Below are positions 17,368 to 25,836 of a DNA stretch of 64,000 nucleotides, one piece after another. Origin of the DNA: an uncultured bacterium (lineage in GTDB: Bacteria > Planctomycetota > Phycisphaerae > Phycisphaerales > SM1A02); the NCBI GenBank assembly GCA_903891095.1, contig CAITDI010000036.1, positions 1 through 64,000 of the forward strand, in the 5' to 3' direction. Position numbers and translations under genes: made by a program. The number at the start of each line of letters is the position of its first letter. Positions within the stretch are counted from its first letter, which is position 1. A model generated the notes under the pieces. The model was not told the DNA's origin. It searched no databases and worked only from the letters and a program-made list of their open reading frames with translations.

Positions 17368-18824
17368 TGCGGGCACAAACCATGAGCACACGCAGGATTC
17401 TCGCTACCACTCTCGCTACCAGTCTCGCTGGCACTCTCGTTGCAGCGGCACTCGTCACCGGCTGCGCGTCCTCGCGCAGCGGCGCGCCGCGCGTCAACAA
17501 GCCCGTCACCGGCTCGACCGACTTCAACCGCGGTGCTGCGCACGAGAAGCTCACCTCCGACCAGCTCGAGCAGCTGACGAACGCGTTCGCCGACCGCTAC
17601 CGCACGCTGATGGAGGACGCGGTCCGCGAGATCGTGCGCGGCAACAAGGACGCGCGGCAGCGCGCCGTCGCGCAGCGCATGCTCGTCGAGACCACGAGCA
17701 GCGTCTACGACATCGCGTCGAACGGCGATCCGTTCTCGCAGGTGCTCGACCTCACGATCGTCGTCACGCTCACGAGCCAGGTGTGGATCGACGGCGACCG
17801 CGCGACGCGCGAGTTCGGCCCCGAACACGCGGAGCCGATGATCACCGCGCTGCGACAGGCACGAAAGGAAGTGTGGGAGATCGCGGGCAAGGTGTTCCTG
17901 CCCGACCAGCTTTCGGCGCTCGACTTCCTGATCGCCGGCTGGCGCCGCGACAACCCCAAGGTCGAGGACGTCGCGTACGTGCGCTTCAACGATTTCGCCG
18001 AGAGCCGCGGCGAGAAGATCGTCGAGGAAGCCGCGGGCGGCGGCGGATTGTTCGAGCCGCTCGACAAGGCCGTCGAGCAGGCGAAGAACTACGAGCGGCT
18101 TGGCGAGCGCATCTTCTTCCTGGCCAAGCGCCTTCCGACGCTCGCGAGCTGGCAGTCGGAGGCCGTCGTCGACGAGATCATCGCCAAGGAGGAAGTCGGC
18201 CGCGCGCTCGGCAACCTCGACAGCGTGTCGAAGTCCGTCGAGTCGCTCTCGAAGACCGCGACGCAGGTCGCGACCGATGTGCCCGTGATGATCGCGAAGG
18301 AGCGCGAGGCGATCTTTACCGAGATCGACAAGCGGCAGACCGCGGTTGACCACACGCTTGGCGAAGTAAAGGTCCTCGTCGACGCGACCGCGCCGATCGT
18401 GCAGGGCGTCAACCAGCTCGCGAACACCTCCGAGCGGCTGATGACGAAGGTCATCGAGCTCAAGGGTCCGCCCACGCCCGTCGATCCGAACGCACCGCCG
18501 GCGAAGCCGTTCGACGTGGCCGACTACCAGCGCCTGCTCGCGCAGGCATCGCTCACGCTCGCCGAGGCGAACAAGCTCGCGGCGAGCGGCGAGTCGCTCG
18601 CGGGGTCGCCGTCGCTCAAGGGCTTGATCGACAAGGTCACCGACGCCACGCAGGAGCGCATCGACAAGCTGGAGGAGACGGTGCAGCGCTTGATCTGGCA
18701 GCTCGCGCTCGCGCTGTCGGCGGTCGCCGTGCTTGGATTCCTGCTTGCGGTTGCGTATCGCGAGACGGGTCTTCGCAAGGCGACGGCCGCAGTCGCCGGC
18801 AACTCGGGAAGGAAGGGAGCCTGA
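17367..18824 (+). CDS. Lipoprotein with coiled coil and C-terminal membrane helix
   Basis: A 485-residue protein of unknown family. The signal sequence ends in a lipobox (LVTGC, Cys about 32). A long helical middle with heptad-like segments (VSKSVESLSKTATQVATD; then DKRQTAVDHTLGEVKVLVDA) recalls periplasmic parts of chemoreceptors or MCE-type proteins. A transmembrane helix lies near the C-terminus (LALALSAVAVLGFLLAVAY). A lipid anchor at one end and a helix at the other would give a spanning or looped topology. It overlaps the GT2 stop and is followed after one base by the PstS-like gene. A start at 17382 is equally plausible. Confidence 0.7.
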   Translation: MRAQTMSTRRILATTLATSLAGTLVAAALVTGCASSRSGAPRVNKPVTGSTDFNRGAAHEKLTSDQLEQLTNAFADRYRTLMEDAVREIVRGNKDARQRAVAQRMLVETTSSVYDIASNGDPFSQVLDLTIVVTLTSQVWIDGDRATREFGPEHAEPMITALRQARKEVWEIAGKVFLPDQLSALDFLIAGWRRDNPKVEDVAYVRFNDFAESRGEKIVEEAAGGGGLFEPLDKAVEQAKNYERLGERIFFLAKRLPTLASWQSEAVVDEIIAKEEVGRALGNLDSVSKSVESLSKTATQVATDVPVMIAKEREAIFTEIDKRQTAVDHTLGEVKVLVDATAPIVQGVNQLANTSERLMTKVIELKGPPTPVDPNAPPAKPFDVADYQRLLAQASLTLAEANKLAASGESLAGSPSLKGLIDKVTDATQERIDKLEETVQRLIWQLALALSAVAVLGFLLAVAYRETGLRKATAAVAGNSGRKGA

Positions 18825-18825
18825 C

Positions 18826-19848
18826 ATGCAGCGATTCGCTCTCACGCGCCGCGAGGCGCTTGCATCGTTCGGTACTGCGTTCGGCGCAACACTCGCCATC
18901 GGCGCATTCGCGCGCGCAGCCTCGCAGTCCGAGCCGCCCGCCAAGCCGATCGATGTCGACGCGACGCCGTACCCCGCGTTCATGGAAGAGCCGCAACTCA
19001 GCGGCACCGTGCGCTGCGTGGGAAGTTCCGCCGTCGGCCTCGTGCTCAACGCCGCGCGCGCTGGATTTCGCGACTCGCAGCCGAACATCGCGCTCGAGGT
19101 GATCTCATCCGGTTCTGGCACGGGCGCGAAGGCGCTCGCGTCGGGCGAGTCCGACCTCGCGCCGATGAGCCGCCCGATGAAGAAGGCCGAGATCGACGAG
19201 ATCGAGGCCGCGCGCAAGTGCAAGCTCGAGTTCATCGACATCGCGATCGACGCGATCGCCGTGTGCGTGCAGAAGCAGAACCCGATGACGCGCATCACGC
19301 TCAAGGATCTCGACCGCGTGTTCGGCCGCGAGCGCCGTCGCGGCGGCGCGCCTGCCGTCACCTGGGGCGATGTCGGCGTGCAGGATCCGCAGTGGGCCGC
19401 GCGCACGATCACGCTGTTCGGCATGGGCGCGGATTCGGGTTCGAACGGACTCGTGCAGGAGATCGTGCTGCAGGGCGGGCCGTTCCGCACGAGCGTGAAC
19501 TCGGAGCCCGTGTCGTCGAGCGTGATCCAGGCGGTCGCGACCGATCCGAACGCGATCGGCTACTGCAGCGCGTACTTCAGGGCGTCGCGCGTGCGCCAGC
19601 TCGAGATCGAGATGGTGGACGGAAGCGGCTTCGCGCTGCCGACCGACGAACTCGTGCGCAGCGGCAAGTATCCGCTCGCGCGTTCGCTGCGGCTCTACTT
19701 CGTGCGCGATCCCGCGAGGCAGTCGGCGGCGACGATGAAGTTCCTCGAGTTCCTCGTCTCGCAGGACGGGCAGGAGATCATCGGCGACCTCGGCCAGAAG
19801 ACGCTCTCGCCCGCGCAGGCGCATGAGATGACCAAGCGCGTCAAGTGA
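18826..19848 (+). CDS. PstS-like phosphate-binding protein
   Basis: A 340-residue periplasmic binding protein preceded by a very strong SD (GGAAGGAAGGGAG). The N-terminus has a twin-arginine motif (LTRREALASF) and a hydrophobic stretch, so Tat export is likely. Phosphate-binding features are VGSSAVG, SSGSGTGAKALASGESDLAPMS and GADSGSNG, matching the PstS-type loops, followed by a GYCSAYF segment. No pstCAB genes are nearby. It could be a phosphate sensor or binding component; the convergent gene is a predicted double phosphatase. Confidence 0.85.
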   Translation: MQRFALTRREALASFGTAFGATLAIGAFARAASQSEPPAKPIDVDATPYPAFMEEPQLSGTVRCVGSSAVGLVLNAARAGFRDSQPNIALEVISSGSGTGAKALASGESDLAPMSRPMKKAEIDEIEAARKCKLEFIDIAIDAIAVCVQKQNPMTRITLKDLDRVFGRERRRGGAPAVTWGDVGVQDPQWAARTITLFGMGADSGSNGLVQEIVLQGGPFRTSVNSEPVSSSVIQAVATDPNAIGYCSAYFRASRVRQLEIEMVDGSGFALPTDELVRSGKYPLARSLRLYFVRDPARQSAATMKFLEFLVSQDGQEIIGDLGQKTLSPAQAHEMTKRVK

Positions 19849-19864
19849 CGCGCGTCTCCGCCGA

Positions 19865-22573
19865 TCAACGCAGCGTGCGCATGTCGATCGTCCGCTCGTG
19901 AAAGCAGCGTCCGTTCGCCGCGACAAACCGCGCGGTGACCGCGTCGTCGCGTGCGTCGAGCAGCAGGAACGAGTTCGCGACGCCCGCGTCGAACACGACC
20001 TCCGGACCCGCGACCGCCGCGTCGGCGTGCACGCGCGCATGCAGCGGACTGGTCACGAGTTCGACGAGGTCGTACCCCGCGAGCGCCTTCGTCTTGTGCT
20101 CGACCACGCGCGTGCGGTGCACATCGCCCGAGATCAACACGACGCCCGTCGCCTTGGTCGACGCGATCAGCCGCTGAAGTCGCTCGAATTCCGCGGGATA
20201 CGCGCCCCAGTAGTCGGGCTTGAGCGGACGCACGCGGTTGTTGAACACCATGCTGCTCGCGATGACCTTGACGGGCGCGGTGCTCGCCGCGAGCTGGGCC
20301 TCGAGCCATTTCCACTGCGTTTCGCCGAGCAGCGTCGGTTGCTTCGCGTCGTCCTTGGCGGGCGCGGTCTTTGCGAACGAGCGCGTGTCGAGCACGAACA
20401 CCTCCATCGGGCCCGAGCGGAACGACGAGTAGACGCCTTCGGTTCCGTCGCCCGCGCTCGCGTTCGTGCGGTATTCGAGGAAGACACGCCGGCTCACATC
20501 CTTGCCTGGCATGCGGCCGTCGGTGTCGTTCTTGCCAAAGTCGTGGTCGTCCCAGGTCGAGTAGAGCGGAGTCGAGCCGACGAGCGCTTCATACGCGTCG
20601 GCCGATGCGAACGCGCGGTGCTTCGCGCGCTGCGCGGCGAGCTCGGCCGAGTCGATGTACGGCGTGTCGCCGAGCAGCACGAGCGCATCGGGCGTCGCGC
20701 GTGCGATCGCGCGCCACGCGTTGGCGGTGCCGTCGTCGATGTCCGCGCACGAACCAAACGCGACGCGCGTGCGCGTGGTGTCGGCAGCGAGCGGCGTGAA
20801 CGAGCCGCGTGCGATCGTCACGCCGTCGATCACGCGCACGATGCGGTACGCGTAGCGCGCGCCTTCGACGAGACCGTGCAGCTCGAAACGCGCGGTGCCG
20901 TCGCGCTCGGGATCCGCCGCGGATTCAACGCGAATCTCCTCGCCGCCGCCGTCGCCTTCGGCGATGCAACGGAGCGCGCGACCTTCGGCGGTCGTGCGCG
21001 GCGAAAGTCCCGCGCGCATCCACACCGTCATCGCATCGGCCGCAGGCGCGCAGATCGCGGGACCGCAATCGAGCACGGCGACTTCGGGCCGCAGCACGAG
21101 CGAGATGTCGTCGGCGTAGCCGTCGCACACGCCCTCGGAGCGCTCGAAGCGCAGCGTGATCTCCGCGACGCGCGCGCCAGCGGGAACCACGCCGCCCGCG
21201 CGACGCTCGATGAAACCCGTCGCCGTCTCCGCACCGAACTTCTCCGTGCGTTCCTCGACGCCGACGGCTGCGAGCTCCGCGCGACCGACTTCACCGCCGC
21301 GTTCATCGAGCCAGCGCAACTCCAGCCACGCGATGTCGCGCTGCTTGGAGAAACCGCCGAGCCACGCGCCGCATTCAAACGGCACGGTCGCGGCGTCGAT
21401 CTCCTTCGCGACGGGCGCGAGGTCGATGCGCTGCACGATGCGCGACTCGCCGGCGTTCCCGCCGAAGAAGAAGCTCTTGCCGCGGTGCGGCGAACCTGGC
21501 GTCTCCGCCGTGGGAAAGTCCTTGTGCGCGCCGTACGCGAGCGTCGACACCGCGCCGAGATCGGTCCACGCGGCGACGCCGCGATTGCCCTCGGGCGTTT
21601 CCGCGGGTGACGACATCTCGGCGTCGCCGTTGACGACGAGGTTGCGTCCGAACATCGCCGTTGCCGTGGATTTGGCCTGCGCACCGCGCGCAAGTCCGAC
21701 CGCGTGCGAATCGAGATCCCACGCGGGATCCGCAGCGATCCCGAGATGCGCGAGCGCCGTCGCGACGACATCGACCTGGTTGACCGTTCCGCGCAACGCA
21801 CCCTTTGCGGCCGCATCGCCCGAAACGATGAACGCGATCCGCCGATGCTCCGGAATGTCGCGGCCGTGATTGAGATCGATCGTCCCGCCGTGATCGCAGG
21901 TGAGGATCACGAGCCAATCCTCCTTGTCGAAGGTCGGGCGCGCCTCGATCGCCGACATCGCGAGTCCGACGCGCGCGTCGGCCGCCTCGATCGCGCTGCG
22001 GTATCCGGGAACCGCCGCGTTGAAGCCGATCGCGTGCCCCGTCTCATCCACGCCGCCGATGTAATAGAACACGAGATCCAGTGCGGCATCGTCGCGCAGC
22101 GCCTTCACGCACGCGGCGCTCTGCGGCGCGTCGTCCTTGGGATCCTTGAGCGAGACGCGCACATCGATCGGGTCCTTCGCGAGGATGCGCTCGCCGATCG
22201 GACCCCAGTTGCCGAAGTACGCGGTGTGCAGCTTGGGATTCGCGCGCTTGGCCAGCGTGAACATCGACGGATACCGCTCGTAGTCGCTGATGAGGAAGCG
22301 GTTGTCGGTCACGCGATGCTTGTCGGGCCACACGCCGCAGAGGACATCCGACCAACCCGGGCCCGACACGGTGTAGCTCGATGTCGACGCATCGAGCGTC
22401 ATGCAGCCGTTCGCGGCGAGTTCGTCGATCGCGGGTGTATCCGCTGCAACAAGCGCCTCGACGCGCACGCCGTCGACGCCGATGACGAGAACCTTCGGAC
22501 GCAACGGCGGCTTTCCATCGGCAAGCGGTGTGGCGATCGCAGAGGCGGCGGCGAGCAGAAGCGAAATCGACAT
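19865..22573 (-). CDS. Alkaline-phosphatase superfamily / PhoD-like double phosphatase
   Basis: A 902-residue exported protein (MSISLLLAAASAIATPLADG signal). Residues about 25-330 form an alkaline-phosphatase/nucleotide-pyrophosphatase domain: VLVIGVDGVR, GVDETGHA and LTCDHGGT supply metal ligands, with a Thr/Ser nucleophile region STSSYTVSGPGW. Residues about 360-560 are beta-rich and may bind carbohydrate. Residues about 590-900 form a PhoD-like metallophosphatase: FGSCADIDD, LLGDTPYID, WDDHDFGKND and SGDVHRT. Both catalytic centres look complete. It converges on the PstS-like gene. ATG 22573 has TACGCT ending 6 nt upstream. Confidence 0.9.
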   Translation of the reverse strand: MSISLLLAAASAIATPLADGKPPLRPKVLVIGVDGVRVEALVAADTPAIDELAANGCMTLDASTSSYTVSGPGWSDVLCGVWPDKHRVTDNRFLISDYERYPSMFTLAKRANPKLHTAYFGNWGPIGERILAKDPIDVRVSLKDPKDDAPQSAACVKALRDDAALDLVFYYIGGVDETGHAIGFNAAVPGYRSAIEAADARVGLAMSAIEARPTFDKEDWLVILTCDHGGTIDLNHGRDIPEHRRIAFIVSGDAAAKGALRGTVNQVDVVATALAHLGIAADPAWDLDSHAVGLARGAQAKSTATAMFGRNLVVNGDAEMSSPAETPEGNRGVAAWTDLGAVSTLAYGAHKDFPTAETPGSPHRGKSFFFGGNAGESRIVQRIDLAPVAKEIDAATVPFECGAWLGGFSKQRDIAWLELRWLDERGGEVGRAELAAVGVEERTEKFGAETATGFIERRAGGVVPAGARVAEITLRFERSEGVCDGYADDISLVLRPEVAVLDCGPAICAPAADAMTVWMRAGLSPRTTAEGRALRCIAEGDGGGEEIRVESAADPERDGTARFELHGLVEGARYAYRIVRVIDGVTIARGSFTPLAADTTRTRVAFGSCADIDDGTANAWRAIARATPDALVLLGDTPYIDSAELAAQRAKHRAFASADAYEALVGSTPLYSTWDDHDFGKNDTDGRMPGKDVSRRVFLEYRTNASAGDGTEGVYSSFRSGPMEVFVLDTRSFAKTAPAKDDAKQPTLLGETQWKWLEAQLAASTAPVKVIASSMVFNNRVRPLKPDYWGAYPAEFERLQRLIASTKATGVVLISGDVHRTRVVEHKTKALAGYDLVELVTSPLHARVHADAAVAGPEVVFDAGVANSFLLLDARDDAVTARFVAANGRCFHERTIDMRTLR

Positions 22574-22579
22574 CGTGGC

Positions 22580-22585
22580 AGCGTA
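22580..22585 (-). promoter_or_regulatory. Putative -10 box of the double phosphatase gene
   Basis: TACGCT on the minus strand ends 6 nt before ATG 22573; no SD. Confidence 0.5.
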
Positions 22586-22612
22586 CTTCGTGGCGGTCGC
22601 GCGACGAACCTT

Positions 22613-22618
22613 TACACT
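22613..22618 (+). promoter_or_regulatory. Putative -10 box of the PVC cytochrome gene
   Basis: TACACT ends 7 nt before ATG 22626; no SD. The two divergent starts are 52 bp apart. Confidence 0.5.
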
Positions 22619-22625
22619 CTCCCGA

Positions 22626-25223
22626 ATGCGGAACGCAGCATCGCACCGGCCTTTCGTGTCCTCACTTCTCGCAGCATCCGTCGCCGCAGCCGCGACGATC
22701 ACGGCGCACGCCCAGAACGGCGATCGTTCGGGCGAGACGCAGGGCGAGCTTCCCGCCGACTGGCAGGTCAAGGAGTCGCCGATCCACACCGCGGCGCAGG
22801 AGCTCGCGACCTTCTCGATCCTCGATGGATACGAGATCCAGCTCGTCGCGAGCGAGCCGCTGGTCGAGGCGCCGGTCGCGTTGAAGTTTGCGCCCGATGG
22901 CCGGCTGTGGGTGCTCGAGATGCGCGGCTACATGCAGGATCCCAGCGGCGCCAGCGAGCGCGAGCCGCTCGGCCGCGTGAAGCTGCTCAGCGACACCAAC
23001 GGCGACGGCGTGATGGACAAGGCCGATGTGTTCCTCGACGGGCTCGTGATGCCGCGCGCGATCGCGCCGTGGCGCGACGGCCTGCTCGTGGTCGAGCCGC
23101 CGAACCTGCTCTTCTGCCGCGACACGAACCACGACGGCAAGAGCGACGAGTCGCGCGTGATCGCGACCGGATTCGCCGGACAGGACAGCCCCGAGCACGC
23201 GGGCAACGGCCTGCTCTGGTCGCTCGACAACACGTTCGTCTGCTCGCAGCATCCGTATCGCTTCGTGCCCAGCGGCGCAGACGCGCTGCGCGTCGAGGCC
23301 GTCGCGGCGCACGGACAGTGGGGCATCAGCGAGGACGCGTTCGGTCGCCTCTACTACTCGCCCAACTCCGATCCGCTGCTCGTCGATCTCGTGCCCAAGA
23401 GCTACGCGGCGCGCAACCCGTCGCTCAAGGGCTTCGAAGGCGTGCCGATGCGCGCGGCCAACGACATGCGCGTGTATCCGTCGCACCTCACGCCCGGCGT
23501 GAATCGCGCCTACCAGAAGGGCGTGCTCAAGGACGGCAAGCTCGCGACGTTCACGGGCGCGTGCAGCCCGATGGTCTACGACGGCGACGCGATGGGCGCC
23601 GACATGAAGCACTCCGCGCTCGTGTGCGAAGTCGCGGGCAACCTCGTGCACCGCTACCGCCTGAGCGACGCCGACGGCAAGGTCGTCGCGACGCCGGCCG
23701 ACGGCGAGCGTTCGTTCCTCACCTCGACGGACGAGCGGTTCCGCCCCGTGTTCTGCGCGCAGGGAACCGACGGCGCGATCTACGTCGCCGACATGTACCG
23801 CGGCATCATCCAGCATCGGCTGTTCATGACGACCTTCCTCCGCAAGCAGGTCGACGCGCGCGGACTCGCGCAGCCGGTCGACGCGGGGCGCATCTGGCGC
23901 ATCGTTCCGAAGGGTGGAGCCGCGGGCGCCAAGATCGCGAGCGCGCCCGACTTCACCAAGATGGATTCCGCCGCGCTGGTCGAGCATCTCGCGAGCGCTG
24001 AGAAGCCGCAGCGCGAAACGGCGCGCCGCCTGCTTGTCGAGCGCAACGACGGCGGTGCGCGCGTGGCGCTCACCGAGTGGTTCGAGCGGCGCGAGTTCGA
24101 GAAGTCGCCCGCGCCGATCGCGATCGAGAAGCTCTGGGCGCTCGCCGGCGTCGGCGGCGCAAACGCGAACATCGTCAACACTTCGTTCGGCGCGAGCGCG
24201 CCGATGGTGCGCGTCCATGCACTGCGCGTCGCCGAGCGCATGCTCGCGGCCGATCAGCTCGCGGCGCTGCTCGCGCGCGCGGTCAACGACGCCGATGAAT
24301 CCGTGCGCGTGCAGGCTGCGCTGTCCGCTGGCGCGCTTGACGCGACGCTGCGCATGCCGGTGCTCGAGGCATCGCTTCGCCGCGACCTCGCTTCGCGCGC
24401 GATGCGCAGCGCGGTGATGTCGTCGATCGTCGGCGCCGAGGGCGAGCTCCTCGATGCGATCGTGGCCGGCGCGCTGCTTGATTCCGACACCGTCGCGTCG
24501 CGCGCGTTCGCGGCGGAACTCGCCGACATGCTGCTCGACAACGGCTCGGGCCGCCCGTCGCCCGACATGCTGCGTCACATGCTGGGCACTTCGGCATCGG
24601 TCGCGCAGTCGCGCCCATGGCTCGCCAAGGCGATGCTTGAGCGCGTCGCCGCCAAGCAGCACCTCAACGCGAAGGAGCCGCTGCAGCTGATCGCGTCGTA
24701 CAAGCCCGAGGGCTGGTTCCCCATGCTCGACCGCAACAACGCCGACCTCGCGGTGGCGGTCGCGATCGACCGCAACGTGTTCTGGCCGGGCCGCGAGGAC
24801 GTGTCGTTCGTGCCGCCCAAGATCGCGAAGGCCGAGGCGATGTCGTTCGAGGAGTTCGGCAAGCGCCTCTTCTCGAACTGCATGAGCTGCCATCAGGCGA
24901 CGGGCCGCGGACTTCCGCCCGTGTATCCGCCGCTGCGCGGCAGCACGATCGTGCAGGGCGATCCCGCGACCGTGGTCAAGATCCTGCTCTACGGACTCGA
25001 AGGCAAGATCGAGGTCGACGGCCAGACCTACAACCAGGTCATGCCCGCCGCGCCGGTCAAGAGCGACGAGGAGATCGCCGCCGTGCTCAGCTACGTGCGC
25101 AGCGCGTGGGGCAACAGCGCGTCGGCGATCGAGCCCGCGTTCGTCGCCAAGGTCCGCGAGGAGACGAAGGGCCGCAACCGTTCGTTCACCGCCAAGGAAC
25201 TCGGGATCGAAGCCAAGAACTGA
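22626..25223 (+). CDS. PVC-type membrane-bound dehydrogenase / HEAT / cytochrome c protein
   Basis: An 865-residue exported protein with a signal peptide ending near TAHAQ. Residues about 60-430 form the PVC-specific beta-propeller dehydrogenase-like domain (PVALKFAPDGRLWVLEMRGY, DTNGDGVMDKADVF, YVADMYRGIIQHR). Residues about 440-700 are HEAT-like helical repeats. The C-terminus carries one heme c site CMSCH (near residue 757), with a Met axial ligand probably in VMPAAP. Such proteins are expanded in Planctomycetota and probably oxidise sugars or polyols with electrons passed to the heme. The substrate is not deducible. Confidence 0.9.
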   Translation: MRNAASHRPFVSSLLAASVAAAATITAHAQNGDRSGETQGELPADWQVKESPIHTAAQELATFSILDGYEIQLVASEPLVEAPVALKFAPDGRLWVLEMRGYMQDPSGASEREPLGRVKLLSDTNGDGVMDKADVFLDGLVMPRAIAPWRDGLLVVEPPNLLFCRDTNHDGKSDESRVIATGFAGQDSPEHAGNGLLWSLDNTFVCSQHPYRFVPSGADALRVEAVAAHGQWGISEDAFGRLYYSPNSDPLLVDLVPKSYAARNPSLKGFEGVPMRAANDMRVYPSHLTPGVNRAYQKGVLKDGKLATFTGACSPMVYDGDAMGADMKHSALVCEVAGNLVHRYRLSDADGKVVATPADGERSFLTSTDERFRPVFCAQGTDGAIYVADMYRGIIQHRLFMTTFLRKQVDARGLAQPVDAGRIWRIVPKGGAAGAKIASAPDFTKMDSAALVEHLASAEKPQRETARRLLVERNDGGARVALTEWFERREFEKSPAPIAIEKLWALAGVGGANANIVNTSFGASAPMVRVHALRVAERMLAADQLAALLARAVNDADESVRVQAALSAGALDATLRMPVLEASLRRDLASRAMRSAVMSSIVGAEGELLDAIVAGALLDSDTVASRAFAAELADMLLDNGSGRPSPDMLRHMLGTSASVAQSRPWLAKAMLERVAAKQHLNAKEPLQLIASYKPEGWFPMLDRNNADLAVAVAIDRNVFWPGREDVSFVPPKIAKAEAMSFEEFGKRLFSNCMSCHQATGRGLPPVYPPLRGSTIVQGDPATVVKILLYGLEGKIEVDGQTYNQVMPAAPVKSDEEIAAVLSYVRSAWGNSASAIEPAFVAKVREETKGRNRSFTAKELGIEAKN

Positions 25224-25290
25224 GTCGACGCGCACGGATGAACGTGCGCTGGTCCGGGCGAGGGCCATGGTGCTTCACGCCAACCGTCGC

Positions 25291-25343
25291 GGCCGAGACC
25301 GAGGGTGGGGACGACGCGACTCGGCAACCGAGTCGTCTCGGCC
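25291..25343. terminator. Nested inverted repeat between convergent genes
   Basis: GGCCGAGA (25291-25298) pairs with TCTCGGCC (25336-25343). Inside it CGACTCGG (25317-25324) pairs with CCGAGTCG (25328-25335) around CAA. It lies between the ends of the cytochrome gene and the dCMP deaminase gene, touching the latter's stop, and is probably a shared terminator or transcription barrier. No T tract follows. Confidence 0.55.
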
Positions 25344-25802
25344 TTAGGCCTTCGCAATCTCAAAGTACTCCACGCCCGACTCCGCGAGCAGGTCGCGGCT
25401 CTTCCGCAGGTTCTCCATCCAATGCTCGTCACCCGCGCCGCTGGTGTAGGTCACCACGCGCACGATGCCCGACTGGATGATCGACAGCGTGCAGTGCACG
25501 CACGGCGAGAAGCTCGTGTAGATCGTGCAGCCCATCGGCGTCACGCCGTTGCGCGCGCACTGGATGATCGCGTTCATCTCGGCGTGGCAGATGAGGTCGT
25601 ACTTGGCCGGACGCTCGAGCCGCTCGGGGCGATCCTCGATGCCGCGCGGGAGCCCGTTGAAGCCCGTCGCCACGATCTGGCGCGAAGGACTCACGATCAC
25701 CGCGCCGACGCCGCGCGACGGGTCCTTCGACCAACGCGCGATCGTCTCGGAAAGCTCGAGGAAACGCCGGTCCCACTTCGCTGCGCGTGTCGGGTCGTTC
25801 AT
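25344..25802 (-). CDS. dCMP deaminase-family protein
   Basis: A 152-residue zinc-dependent cytidine/deoxycytidylate deaminase. The zinc site is CHAEMNAI (His-Ala-Glu) plus SPCVHC (the Cys pair). It also has GVGAVIVSPSRQIVATGFNG. It probably converts dCMP to dUMP for thymidylate synthesis or is a ComEB-type relative. ATG 25802 is chosen since upstream codons overlap the subtilase end. TACATT ends 6 nt before it and no SD is seen. Confidence 0.9.
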   Translation of the reverse strand: MNDPTRAAKWDRRFLELSETIARWSKDPSRGVGAVIVSPSRQIVATGFNGLPRGIEDRPERLERPAKYDLICHAEMNAIIQCARNGVTPMGCTIYTSFSPCVHCTLSIIQSGIVRVVTYTSGAGDEHWMENLRKSRDLLAESGVEYFEIAKA

Positions 25803-25808
25803 GCGATG

Positions 25809-25814
25809 AATGTA
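25809..25814 (-). promoter_or_regulatory. Putative -10 box of the dCMP deaminase gene
   Basis: TACATT on the minus strand ends 6 nt before ATG 25802, in the 34-bp gap after the subtilase gene. Confidence 0.5.
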
Positions 25815-25836
25815 GCGGACGAACCGCCGCGCGGGA

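Noticed and set aside
19898-21610. 570-aa plus-strand ORF opposite the double phosphatase gene
   Set aside because: Antisense shadow without signal, domain or start context.
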